This document shows positions 8,156-16,736 of a DNA stretch of 64,000 nt, one piece after another (positions within the stretch are counted from its first letter, which is position 1; each line of letters begins with the position of its first letter). Below the pieces are notes generated by a model. It did not search any database, was not told where the DNA came from, and saw only the letters and a list, made by a program, of their open reading frames with translations. Origin of the DNA: UBA1926 sp036732005. GTDB taxonomy: Bacteria; Planctomycetota; Phycisphaerae; Phycisphaerales; UBA1924. Where the stretch lies: assembly GCA_036732005.1 (NCBI GenBank), contig DAINDF010000017.1:1-64000 (forward strand), given 5' to 3'. Position numbers and translations under genes: made by a program.

Positions 8156-10663
8156 ATGAGCGAGACGCCGTCCACCGGACCCCGCCCCGACTCGACCCCG
8201 CGTTCTGCTGACCCCGATCGGGTGTCGGCGTCGCTGCCGCTCGGCGGGGGCTACCGCGAGGTCACGCTGCTGGCGGTTGTGCTGGGGGTGTTGATCGGCG
8301 TGGTGATGAACGCGTCGATCACCTACGCGGGTCTGAAGATCGGGTTCACGATCGGGGGCTCGGCGATCGCGGCGGTGCTGGGGTTCGGGGTTCTCAAGTT
8401 GCTGCGTCGGGGCACGATCGTCGAGACGAACATCGTGCAGACGGTCGCCAGCGCGGTGAACACCTCCAACTCGGGCGTGATCTTCACGGTGCCGGTGCTG
8501 ATCCTCCTGGGGTTCAGCCTGTCGTGGTCGGACGCGAACTTCTGGCTGCTGACGATGGCGTCGATCGCGGGCGCGATCATGGGCACGGTGTTCATCATCC
8601 CGCTGCGGAAGCAGATGATCGACATCGACCGCCTGCGGTTCCCGAGCGCGACGGGCGTGGCGACGATCCTCAAGAGCCCCGGCGCGGGCGTGCAGAAGTT
8701 CATGGTGTTGATGGCGGGGATCGTGGTCGGGGCGGCGATCTACCTCCCCGCGGCGCTCCCGGAGATCACCAGGCCCGCGGAGATCGCGGCGACGACGGCG
8801 GGCGAGCCCTCGCCGCTCGAGGTCCTGATCGAGCAGGGCCGGGTCACGCCGGCGCAGGCGGAGCGGACACGCGAGATGGCGGCGTGGATCGAGTCGCAGC
8901 GGGCCCCGGAGGAGCTGGTGGCGCGGGGCCGGGCGCTCGCGGAGAAGAAAGCGCTGGAGCGCGAGCTCTCGACCCTGGCCGACGCGACACGCCGGGAGGA
9001 ACTGCTCGCGCGGCTCGGGGAGTTCGAGGCGACCATCGCCCAGAGCCCGGGCCGCGGGCACAGCGACGAGCTGTGCGTGCAGCTCTACCGGGTGACGGCG
9101 GGGGTGCCCGCGGCCGAGGGCGGGGCGGCGCCGGGGTGGGAGTCGATCCGCAGCACGCAGCTCGGGTGGGCGGCCGACCCGATGCCGGGGTACCAGGACC
9201 TGAACTACCGGCTGCCGGCGTACTACGACGCGGAGGGGAAGCTGGTCGAATTGGTCGATCAGAACCGCGACGGTCGGCCCGACCTGGCGATGACGGACAA
9301 GGCGATCGATGTCGGGCGGATCCTCGGCATCCCCGGTGAGTTGGCGCTGGTGTTCGCGATCACGCCGCTCTCGCTGGGGGCGGGGTACATCACGGGTCGG
9401 CCGGGGCTGATGGTGCTGGTGGGGGGGATCCTGGCGTATGTGATCGTGAACCCGATCACTTACAACCTGGGCTGGCTGCCCCCGGATGTGACTCCCGGGA
9501 CGCTCGCGGGCTGGGCGCGGAATGTGATCGGCAAGCCCCTGGGCATCGGGATGCTGCTGGGCGGGGCGTTGATGGGCGTGGTGGCGGCGGCGCCGGCGAT
9601 CTTCGCGGCGTTCAAGTCGATCGCCGGGGCGGGGGCCGGCCCGGGCAGCAAGCACGGTCGGGACGAGATGAGCCTGACACCGCTGGTGCTGATCGCGATC
9701 GGCGGGCTGGCGATGCTGTTCCTGGCGGCGGACCTGATGACAAGCCGGGCGATCAACTCGTACTGCCCGGTGACGGAGCCTTCGCGGACGGTGGAGGTCT
9801 CGCAGGAGGTCGAGCCGGTGGAGGTGGACGGGCAGCTGGTGGGCTTCGCGAGCGAGGAGGCGAAGGCGATCTGGCTGAACACCTGGACGGAGGAGCAGCG
9901 GGCGGAGGTCGCCAAGAGCCTGGGCATGAAGCGGGGCCTGCTGGCGGGGCTGCCGCACCATGTCCGGGCGGCGATCATCGCGGCGGTCGGGGCGCTGTGG
10001 ATCTGGTTCGCGGGCGTGATCATCGCGCAGTGCACGGGGATGACGGACTGGAGCCCGATCTCTGGGCTCGCGCTGGTGACGGTGGTGCTCGTGATGTTGC
10101 TGGCGGGCACGGGGCAGGTGCTCGCGTCGGTGCTGCTGGGCGTGGCGCTGTGCACGGCGATCACGCTGGCGGCGGACATGATGGGCGACCTGAAGACGGG
10201 CTACCTGGTCGGGTCGAAGCCGATCCGCCAGCAGGCGATCGAGATCTGCGTGGTCGGCATCGGGCCCGCGGTGAGCATGATGACCGTGCTGCTGATCGCG
10301 CAGACGAAGGAGCTGGGGTCGATCGAGGTGCCCGCGGCGCAGGCGGACGCGCTGCGGAGCGTGATCCTGGGCGTGCAGGGCGGGGAGTTGCCGTACGCCC
10401 TCTACGCGATGGGCGGGCTGATGGGCATCCTGCTCGGGATCGGGGGCTTCGCGGGCCTGGGCGTGCTGGTCGGGCTGTCGGTCTACCTGCCGTTCATCTA
10501 CATCGCGACCTACGGCGTCGGGTGCGTGCTGAGCATGTTCACGACGATGGCCAAGGGGCGGCGGTGGACCGAGGAGTGGGGCGTGCCCTTCGCCGCGGGG
10601 CTGATCGTGGGCGAGGCGGTGCCGGCGCTGCTGGTGAACATCGTGATCCTGAGCAACGGCTGA
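8156..10663 (+). CDS. OPT family oligopeptide transporter
   Basis: 835 aa inner-membrane transporter with about 14-16 hydrophobic segments. The OPT pattern is seen in GYREVTLLAVVLGVLIGVVMNASITYAGLKIG at the N-terminus and in GAGYITGRPGLMVLVGG. Such proteins import oligopeptides or metal chelates by cation symport; the substrate is not predictable. Two soluble insertions stand out. One of about 170 residues (about 215-385) is charged and helical, then carries an EF-hand-like loop DQNRDGRPD (368-376). A shorter one (about 545-600) includes EVEPVEVDGQLVGF. Start follows aggag. A membrane protein follows 12 bp downstream. Confidence 0.88.
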   Translation: MSETPSTGPRPDSTPRSADPDRVSASLPLGGGYREVTLLAVVLGVLIGVVMNASITYAGLKIGFTIGGSAIAAVLGFGVLKLLRRGTIVETNIVQTVASAVNTSNSGVIFTVPVLILLGFSLSWSDANFWLLTMASIAGAIMGTVFIIPLRKQMIDIDRLRFPSATGVATILKSPGAGVQKFMVLMAGIVVGAAIYLPAALPEITRPAEIAATTAGEPSPLEVLIEQGRVTPAQAERTREMAAWIESQRAPEELVARGRALAEKKALERELSTLADATRREELLARLGEFEATIAQSPGRGHSDELCVQLYRVTAGVPAAEGGAAPGWESIRSTQLGWAADPMPGYQDLNYRLPAYYDAEGKLVELVDQNRDGRPDLAMTDKAIDVGRILGIPGELALVFAITPLSLGAGYITGRPGLMVLVGGILAYVIVNPITYNLGWLPPDVTPGTLAGWARNVIGKPLGIGMLLGGALMGVVAAAPAIFAAFKSIAGAGAGPGSKHGRDEMSLTPLVLIAIGGLAMLFLAADLMTSRAINSYCPVTEPSRTVEVSQEVEPVEVDGQLVGFASEEAKAIWLNTWTEEQRAEVAKSLGMKRGLLAGLPHHVRAAIIAAVGALWIWFAGVIIAQCTGMTDWSPISGLALVTVVLVMLLAGTGQVLASVLLGVALCTAITLAADMMGDLKTGYLVGSKPIRQQAIEICVVGIGPAVSMMTVLLIAQTKELGSIEVPAAQADALRSVILGVQGGELPYALYAMGGLMGILLGIGGFAGLGVLVGLSVYLPFIYIATYGVGCVLSMFTTMAKGRRWTEEWGVPFAAGLIVGEAVPALLVNIVILSNG

Positions 10664-10675
10664 GAGGGGGATGCC

Positions 10676-11437
10676 ATGAAGACACTGCTCGGCCTGCTGA
10701 TCTGGATGTGCGTGGGCGTCGGGGCCGTGAGCGCGGTGACGGCGTACTTCGTCCCGACGACGCTGGACGCGGAGGCCTACAAGAGCGCCGACGCGGAGAA
10801 GGCGGGCCCCGGCGGGTTCGTCGTGATCACCGACCCCGCGGGCCCCATGGTGGACCGCGACGGGACGCGGGGGCGTCAATTCCCCGTGAAGACGGAGCTC
10901 AACGCGGAGACGCTCGCGCTCATGGCGGCGGTTCAGGCGGACGGCTCGCCGCTGGTGCGGCGGGTGCATGTGGGCGAGTTCTCGTGGGCGCGGTGGAGCC
11001 ACAAGTGGTGGTTCACCGGGTCGGTGGCGGTGCTGGCGCTCTGCGGGCTGGGGCAGCGGGCGCTGTCCGGGGGCGGGGTGGTCAAGAAGGGCGCGGCGGA
11101 CCCGAAGGACTCGATCGCGAGGGCGATCGCGGAGGTGAACGCGCTGCGCGACGCCGTCGTGGCGGAGGCGGACGACGACGCCCGCCTGCGGCTGATCGTC
11201 GAACGCGTCGGGGACCTGCAGCAGACGCACCTGGCGGCGTTCGCGGAGGCGCGCGAGGTGCTGATCGCGCGGCACGGGATGGGGCGGTTCGCGGGGATCA
11301 TGGACGCGTTCGCCGGGGGCGAGCGGAAGATCAACCGCGCGTGGTCGGCGGCGGCGGACGGCGCGCTGGGCGAATCGATCGAGAACCTCGAGGCCTGCGC
11401 CCCGTTGTTCGAGGAAACGCAACGGCGGATGGGCTGA
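10676..11437 (+). CDS. Hypothetical membrane protein following the OPT gene
   Basis: 253 aa. One N-terminal membrane segment or uncleaved signal (LLGLLIWMCVGVGAVSAVTAYF, about 4-25), an extracytoplasmic stretch of about 80 residues, a second membrane segment near 115-130 (WWFTGSVAVLALCGLG) and a cytoplasmic helical tail of about 120 residues (SIARAIAEVNALRDAVV onward). It starts 12 bp after the OPT stop with a ggaggg-type signal, so it is probably in the same operon and may be an accessory subunit. No family is recognised. It converges on pyk, 7 bp away. Confidence 0.7.
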   Translation: MKTLLGLLIWMCVGVGAVSAVTAYFVPTTLDAEAYKSADAEKAGPGGFVVITDPAGPMVDRDGTRGRQFPVKTELNAETLALMAAVQADGSPLVRRVHVGEFSWARWSHKWWFTGSVAVLALCGLGQRALSGGGVVKKGAADPKDSIARAIAEVNALRDAVVAEADDDARLRLIVERVGDLQQTHLAAFAEAREVLIARHGMGRFAGIMDAFAGGERKINRAWSAAADGALGESIENLEACAPLFEETQRRMG

Positions 11438-11444
11438 GCGGGGC

Positions 11445-13031
11445 TCAGGCGTCGTCGTTCGAGCGGAACCCGCTGCCCGGGTCGCCCACGCGGAGGATGG
11501 ACATCGAGTCCTGCCCCAGCACGCTGCCCAGGGGCTTGCCGGCGATGAGCACGACGGCGTCACCCTGCGCGGCGTATCGGCGCTCCTGCACGAGCGACTC
11601 GACCTGACCGGTCCACGAGGCGAGGGTGCCGTCCTCGGGGGGGTCGGTGTGCACCGGGATGACGCCCCCGAGCAGGTTCATGCGCCGGCAGGTGGCGCCC
11701 GAGGTGCTGAAGGCGAGGATGGGGACGCGGAACCCGGTCTGGCTGAGGTAGCGGGCCATGCCGCCCGACTCGCTCCAGACCGCGACGAGCTTGACGCGCG
11801 CTTTCTTGACCACATGCCACGCGCCGAGCGCGAGCGCGGCGGAGCGGAAGGGGTACTCGGGCAGGTCGGTCTCGCTCGGCTCGTGGGGGAGGTGGTTGAT
11901 CCAGGCCTCGGCGGCCTCGGTGATGCGGCGCATCATCTCGACGACCAGGTCGGGGTGGCGCCCCGTCGCGGTCTCCCCGCTGAGCATGACCGCGTCGGCG
12001 CCGTCGAAGATGGCGTTGGCGACATCGCTGGCCTCGGCCCGGGTCGGCGTGGGGTTCTCGATCATCGACTCGAGCATCTGCGTGGCGACGATGGTCGGCT
12101 TGCCGGCCCGCTTGGCCCGCTCGATGATGTACTTCTGCGCCACGGGGACCTGCTGCGGCTCCATCTCGACGCCTAGGTCCCCGCGCGCCACCATGACCCC
12201 GTCCGCCGCCTCGATGATCTCGTCGAGCCGCTCGATCGCCTGGGGCTTCTCGATCTTGGCGATCACGGGGATCTTGTTGGCCAGCGGGTCCGCCCCGTGC
12301 TCGCGTTTGACGGAGACCACGCCCTCGAGCCGCTCCTTGAGCTCGTTGACCTCGTCGGGCGTGCGCACGAACGAGAGCGCGAACGCGTCGATCCCGTGCA
12401 GCACGCCCCAGTCGACGCAGCCCCAGTCGCGCTCGGTGATCGCGGGCATCTTCAGGTCGGTCTCGGGGAGGTTGATGCCCTTCGACGAGGTGATCCGCCC
12501 CCCCACCGTCACCCGGCAGCGAAGCCACTCGCCCTTGCGGCGGTCGACCGCGAGCATGCGGATCGCCCCGTCGTTGATGAGCACACGCTGCCCGGGCTGG
12601 ACATCGTGGAAGATCGCGTCGAAGGTCGTGCCCAGCACGGCGGAGACATCGTCCCCCGAGCCGTTCATCTCGGCCTCTTCGTGGTTGGCGCGGAAGAGGA
12701 CATCGTGCCCGGCGTCGACGACGATCCCCCCGCCCTCGACGAGGTTGGGCACCGGGCCGACGCGCATCTTCGGGCCCTGGAGATCGCCCAGCACGCAGAT
12801 GGGCCGCGCCATCGAGGCCGCGACCTCGCGGACGGTCCTCAGGCGGCGCAGCTGGTCGTCGAGGCTCCCGTGGGAGAAGTTCAGGCGGAAGACGCCCGCC
12901 CCCGCCGCGATGAGCTTGCGCACCATCTCGGGCGAGTCGCTCGCCGGGCCCAGCGTCGCGACGATCTTCGCGTGCGGCGGGAGGGCGCCCCGGCTTGTCA
13001 TCCCCAGCAGCGTCGGCAGTCTCGGGTTCAT
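11445..13031 (-). CDS. pyk: Pyruvate kinase
   Basis: 528 aa, somewhat longer than the usual 470-480. Converts phosphoenolpyruvate and ADP to pyruvate and ATP. Motifs: AKIVATLGPAS near residue 21, FRLNFSHGS, the active-site IAKIEKPQAI segment and DGVMVARGDLGVEM, then TQMLESMIENPTPTRAEASDVANAI and the C-terminal regulatory domain. The ATG at 13031 shares one base with the stop of the upstream solute-binding-protein gene (TGATG), implying translational coupling; an internal ATG ten codons on is a possible alternative start. Sequence further upstream in this frame belongs to that neighbour. Confidence 0.93.
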   Translation of the reverse strand: MNPRLPTLLGMTSRGALPPHAKIVATLGPASDSPEMVRKLIAAGAGVFRLNFSHGSLDDQLRRLRTVREVAASMARPICVLGDLQGPKMRVGPVPNLVEGGGIVVDAGHDVLFRANHEEAEMNGSGDDVSAVLGTTFDAIFHDVQPGQRVLINDGAIRMLAVDRRKGEWLRCRVTVGGRITSSKGINLPETDLKMPAITERDWGCVDWGVLHGIDAFALSFVRTPDEVNELKERLEGVVSVKREHGADPLANKIPVIAKIEKPQAIERLDEIIEAADGVMVARGDLGVEMEPQQVPVAQKYIIERAKRAGKPTIVATQMLESMIENPTPTRAEASDVANAIFDGADAVMLSGETATGRHPDLVVEMMRRITEAAEAWINHLPHEPSETDLPEYPFRSAALALGAWHVVKKARVKLVAVWSESGGMARYLSQTGFRVPILAFSTSGATCRRMNLLGGVIPVHTDPPEDGTLASWTGQVESLVQERRYAAQGDAVVLIAGKPLGSVLGQDSMSILRVGDPGSGFRSNDDA

Positions 13032-14689
13032 CAGTTCCGCGTCCCTGCGGCGTCCGGGGTGGGCCCGGCCCGGCCGGTGTCGCCCGCCTTCATCGGCACA
13101 ATCTCCCTCCGCCCGCCCATCTGCGCGATCTCCCGGTAGCGATCGCGGAAGAAGGCGGTGTAGGCGATCCGCAATTGCGATTCTCGGACCGGGTCGCGCC
13201 ACTGGTTCCGGACCACGCCGTAGGTCGCCTCGGTGAAGGGGGTGGCGACCGGCGGCCCGCCCTCGGCGGGCACGGGCGTTTCGGGGAAGAGGAAGAACCG
13301 CCGCCGCATCTCGGCGAGCACCTCGGACGGGAACCCGGGGTCGTCGGAGGCCCGGGCGATCGCGTCCCACGCCAGGGTGCACTCGTGGGCCGAGTCGATG
13401 CCGAAGGCGCCCATCATCATCTGCACGCCCGTCCGCCACCCGGGGTTCTGCACCTCCGAGGCGGCGGCGAAGGGGTCCACGGGGTCGCGGAAATGGGCGA
13501 AGTACCGGGCGTACATGCTCCGGCGGACTGGCATGCGCCGGAGTTCGTGCCGCTCGGGGCCCATCGGGCGACCGTCCGGGCCCGCCGGGTTCGCGGCCGA
13601 GTCCGCAGAGTTGCCCGCCTGGAATTGCCAGAGAGCCTGCCCTTCTTCACTGAGGATGAAGCGGAGGAAGCGCCGGGCCAGTTCCGGGTCGGGCCCGCCC
13701 CGGAGCAGGCTCACCGGGTCGGCGTCGATGTAGACCTCGCCCGGGGGGTCGATGTAGCCCATGCGGTCGGGGTCGCCCGCGTCGGCGACGGTCTGGGCCT
13801 GGCCGCGCCCGTAGAAGTCGATCGCCAGGGCGGCCGCCGCGTCGCCGGTCGAGACATCGGCCGGCGGCTTGGTGGAGGCGTTGGTGAAGTAGCGGGCGTT
13901 GCCGCACATCGCGCGGAGGATCGCCCACCCCTCGTCCCACCCGTGGTTGCCGAGGATCGAATCGAAGGTTGTGGTGATCGAGCCGGACTGGCGCGGGTCG
14001 GCCAGCGCGACCCAGCCGCGGAGGCGTGGGTCGGTGAGGTCCTTGAACGAGTCCGGCTCGGGAACCCCGAGCCTGGCGAGGATGTCGCGGTTGTAGACGA
14101 CCCCGAACCCCGAGAGGGCGGTGCCGATCCAGAACTGCGCGGGGTCGTAGAGGGCCTGCGTGCCGATGCGGTTCTCGCCGAAGATCTCGTCGAGTTCATC
14201 CCGCGAGAGCCCGGCGGGGACGGTCATGGGGAGATCGAGAAAGAGGGGCTCGCCCTCGGGCCCGGGGACCCCGACCCGGACGCCGCGGGCGAACTGGGCG
14301 TGGTCGTAGGAGCCCCCGCCGAAGACAAGATCGGCCCCGATGGTGCCCGGGGGCATCTCGATCTCGATCGGCCCGGTCTCGGCGCGGAGCGTGTACCGCC
14401 CCTCGGAGACCCGGGCCCGGAACTCGGCCTCGAGCTGCCGGCGGATCTCGGTGGTCCCCCCGGGGGTGCGGTAGTCGACGGAGACGGGCTCCCCGAACTC
14501 GCGCTCGTGCCAGCGGCTGAACCCGTGGGCGAACTCCTCGCGGATCTGCTGGACATGCGGGGTGACGACGATGAGGCGGCGTCCGGCGGATGGGGGCGTC
14601 TCGACACGCATCCGCGCGGCGAACGGCACCCCCAGGAGCACGAGCATCGCCGCGAGCGCGGCGAGCGTGATGGCGCGGGTTCCCTGCAC
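13031..14689 (-). CDS. ABC-type extracellular solute-binding protein (Fe3+-type fold)
   Basis: 552 aa. An N-terminal hydrophobic segment (ITLAALAAMLVLLGVPFAA, 6-24) acts as signal or anchor. The body has features of bacterial type-2 periplasmic binding proteins of the iron/thiamine class: LIVVTPHVQQIREEF, GTALSGFGVVYNRD, DPRLRGWVALADPRQSG and FILSEEGQALWQFQAGN. No permease or ATPase gene adjoins it, so the transport partner must lie elsewhere. The GTG start lies 6 nt after a TACACT hexamer, suggesting a leaderless transcript. It is coupled to pyk downstream. Confidence 0.8.
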   Translation of the reverse strand: MQGTRAITLAALAAMLVLLGVPFAARMRVETPPSAGRRLIVVTPHVQQIREEFAHGFSRWHEREFGEPVSVDYRTPGGTTEIRRQLEAEFRARVSEGRYTLRAETGPIEIEMPPGTIGADLVFGGGSYDHAQFARGVRVGVPGPEGEPLFLDLPMTVPAGLSRDELDEIFGENRIGTQALYDPAQFWIGTALSGFGVVYNRDILARLGVPEPDSFKDLTDPRLRGWVALADPRQSGSITTTFDSILGNHGWDEGWAILRAMCGNARYFTNASTKPPADVSTGDAAAALAIDFYGRGQAQTVADAGDPDRMGYIDPPGEVYIDADPVSLLRGGPDPELARRFLRFILSEEGQALWQFQAGNSADSAANPAGPDGRPMGPERHELRRMPVRRSMYARYFAHFRDPVDPFAAASEVQNPGWRTGVQMMMGAFGIDSAHECTLAWDAIARASDDPGFPSEVLAEMRRRFFLFPETPVPAEGGPPVATPFTEATYGVVRNQWRDPVRESQLRIAYTAFFRDRYREIAQMGGRREIVPMKAGDTGRAGPTPDAAGTRN

Positions 14690-14695
14690 GGGCGG

Positions 14696-14701
14696 AGTGT
14701 A
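14696..14701 (-). promoter_or_regulatory. -10-like hexamer TACACT of the solute-binding-protein gene
   Basis: Read on the minus strand it ends 6 nt before the GTG at 14689. A partial -35 (CTGACC) lies 16 nt further upstream. This is the best-supported promoter of the leaderless type in the window. Confidence 0.5.
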
Positions 14702-14719
14702 CCCCTTGGCCGGCGGGGG

Positions 14720-15016
14720 TCAGTCGGCAAAGCCGTTGGCGGTTGACGCGAGGTCGAAGTCCTTGGCGGTGATCCCGCCCGCGTCGTGGGTGCTCAGGGT
14801 GAGCGTGACCTTGTTGTAGCGGATCAGGATGTCGGGGTGATGGCAGGCGGCCTCGGCGGCGTCGGCGACGCGGTTCACGAAGCCCATCGCCCCGACGAAG
14901 TCGGTGAACTGGAAGGTCCGCTGCAACTCCCCGCCGACCTCGTTCCAGTCGGGCAGGGCCGTGAGCCCGGCCTTCACCTCCGCGTCGGTCATCTTCTCGC
15001 CGCTGATGTCGGGCAT
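14720..15016 (-). CDS. phhB: 4a-hydroxytetrahydrobiopterin dehydratase
   Basis: 98 aa, the normal family length. Dehydrates the 4a-carbinolamine of tetrahydropterin, recycling cofactor for aromatic amino-acid hydroxylases, and may act as a DCoH-type dimer. The signature ACHHPDILIRYNKVTLTLSTH is present with both active-site histidines, and the N-terminal MTDAEVKAGLTALPDW is typical. The ATG at 15016 follows ggagaga. No phenylalanine hydroxylase gene is in the window. Confidence 0.92.
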   Translation of the reverse strand: MPDISGEKMTDAEVKAGLTALPDWNEVGGELQRTFQFTDFVGAMGFVNRVADAAEAACHHPDILIRYNKVTLTLSTHDAGGITAKDFDLASTANGFAD

Positions 15017-15145
15017 GGTGTCTGCTCTCTCCGGATTCAGGGTTGATTGCGGGTGCGACCTCGAAGGTCGATGCGGCGGCACCGCCCCCCGGGACGATCG
15101 AGCCCCGGGGGAGTGTATCCTCCCGGCTCGACGGGGCCCGCCGGC

Positions 15146-16099
15146 ATGCCAGAATCGACACAACCACATTGCTGCACTCGACTTGCGCCATCGCCGACGG
15201 GGGCCTTGCACCTCGGCAACGCCCGGTCGTTCCTGGTGAATTGGGCCCTGGCGCGGCAGCGAGGCTGGAAGATCGTGCTCCGCATCGAGGACCTCGACAC
15301 CCCCCGGGTCAAGCCGGGCGCGATCGACCAGGCCATCGAGGACCTGCGATGGCTCGGCCTCGACTGGGACGACGAGGCCCCGATCCAATCAAGCGACCTC
15401 GCCCCCTACCGCGAGGCGATGGCCCGGCTGGCAGGCTCCGGGGCGGCGTACCGCTGCGAGCTGACCCGCGGGGAGATCGAGGCCGCCGCCTCGGCGCCGA
15501 ACGAGGGTGAGCACGAGCAGCGGTTCCCGCCGGAGCTGCGGCCCGAGAAGGTCGGGCCCGGCGCGTTTGACCGGGGCGACTCCAACTGGAGGCTGGTCGT
15601 CGATCCGGGAGAGGTCTGCTTCGACGACGCGTTCGCGGGGCCGCAGCGGCACGACCTCGCGGGGACCGTCGGCGACTTTGTGGTCTGGACGAAGCGGGGG
15701 CAGCCCTCGTATCAGCTCGCGGTGGTGGTGGACGACGCCCGGCAGGGGGTCACGGAGGTCGTCCGGGGGAACGATCTGCTCAACTCCGCCGCGCGGCAGA
15801 TCGTGCTCCGGGAGCGGCTCGGGCTGGGCCCGCCACCCCGGTTCTGGCATCTCCCGCTGGTCCGGGGAGAGGATGGGCGGCGACTGGCGAAACGCCACGG
15901 CGACACCCGCGTGGCCCACTACCGGGGGCTCGGGGTGTCGGTCGAGCGGGTGCTCGGGCTGCTGGCGTGGTGGTCGGGGGTCGGTCGAGAACCCGGGCCG
16001 ATCTCGGCGCGGGAGTTCATCTCGGCGTTCGATATCCGTACCATGCCCAGAGACGACATCGTCTTCACCCAGGGGCACGACCAATGGCTGACTTCATGA
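15146..16099 (+). CDS. gluQ: Glutamyl-Q tRNA(Asp) synthetase
   Basis: 317 aa. A truncated paralogue of glutamyl-tRNA synthetase that charges glutamate onto queuosine-34 of tRNA(Asp). The class-I signatures are RLAPSPTGALHLGNARS (HIGH-like) and RLAKRHG (KMSKS-like), and the anticodon-binding domain is absent, as expected. Only one cysteine of the usual zinc site (YRCELTRGEIEA) is retained, so zinc binding may be lost. The ATG at 15146 gives the conserved N-terminus; upstream codons in frame look like leader. The stop overlaps the next start by 4 nt (ATGA). Confidence 0.88.
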   Translation: MPESTQPHCCTRLAPSPTGALHLGNARSFLVNWALARQRGWKIVLRIEDLDTPRVKPGAIDQAIEDLRWLGLDWDDEAPIQSSDLAPYREAMARLAGSGAAYRCELTRGEIEAAASAPNEGEHEQRFPPELRPEKVGPGAFDRGDSNWRLVVDPGEVCFDDAFAGPQRHDLAGTVGDFVVWTKRGQPSYQLAVVVDDARQGVTEVVRGNDLLNSAARQIVLRERLGLGPPPRFWHLPLVRGEDGRRLAKRHGDTRVAHYRGLGVSVERVLGLLAWWSGVGREPGPISAREFISAFDIRTMPRDDIVFTQGHDQWLTS

Positions 16100-16644
16100 A
16101 CCTGCGCTTTGCGACCTCGATGGCGCTGCTGCTCGGCGTGGCGCTCGCCTTGCTGGCGTTGCCCGGGTGCGACGAGCCCCCCCCACCTCCGGGGTTCGAG
16201 AAGGTGAAGATCAAGGACACCGTCTACACCCTGGAACTGGCGTTGGACGAGGAGAAGCGGACGAAGGGCCTGGGCGGGCGGGCGGAACTCCCCGAGAATG
16301 GGGGGATGTTGTTTGTGTTCCGGCGGGCCGAGCGCCGGCAGTTCATCATGCGGGACTGCCTGATGGATGTGGACATCATCTTCCTGGACCCGACGGGGCG
16401 GATCCTGGCGACGCACCACATGCCGATGGAGCCCCCGCGCGGGGCCGACGAGGGCGAGGCGGGGGACTGGGACCCCCGCAAGGCGGCGAATCGGCGGTAC
16501 GAATCCCGCCTGAAGCGGTATTCGAGCCGGGGGGACACCCAGTTCGTCATCGAGCTCGCGGGGGGCGAGCTGGAGAAGCTCCAGCTGGAGGTCGGTCAGA
16601 AGATCGAACTCGACACGGCCCGGCTGAAGGAGATGGCCCGGTGA
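16096..16644 (+). CDS. DUF192 lipoprotein
   Basis: 182 aa. The ATG at 16096 overlaps the gluQ stop (ATGA). A lipoprotein-type signal follows: MNLRFATSMALLLGVALALL then ALPGC, with Cys at about 25. The mature part is a DUF192 domain: EKRTKGLGGRAELPENGGMLFVF, the MRDCLMDVDIIFLD motif and a C-terminal GGELEKLQLEVGQKIEL segment. DUF192 proteins are small beta-barrels of unknown function, often exported. Translational coupling to gluQ implies shared transcription but not shared function. Confidence 0.85.
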   Translation: MNLRFATSMALLLGVALALLALPGCDEPPPPPGFEKVKIKDTVYTLELALDEEKRTKGLGGRAELPENGGMLFVFRRAERRQFIMRDCLMDVDIIFLDPTGRILATHHMPMEPPRGADEGEAGDWDPRKAANRRYESRLKRYSSRGDTQFVIELAGGELEKLQLEVGQKIELDTARLKEMAR

Positions 16645-16736
16645 CCCGATACCTGACCTGAGCCGGTCAGTTCGCATCGCAAGGCCGCGGGGGTCGCGCC
16701 CCGTGCCGGCGGCGTGCCGGCGCGGAGGGTCGCGCG

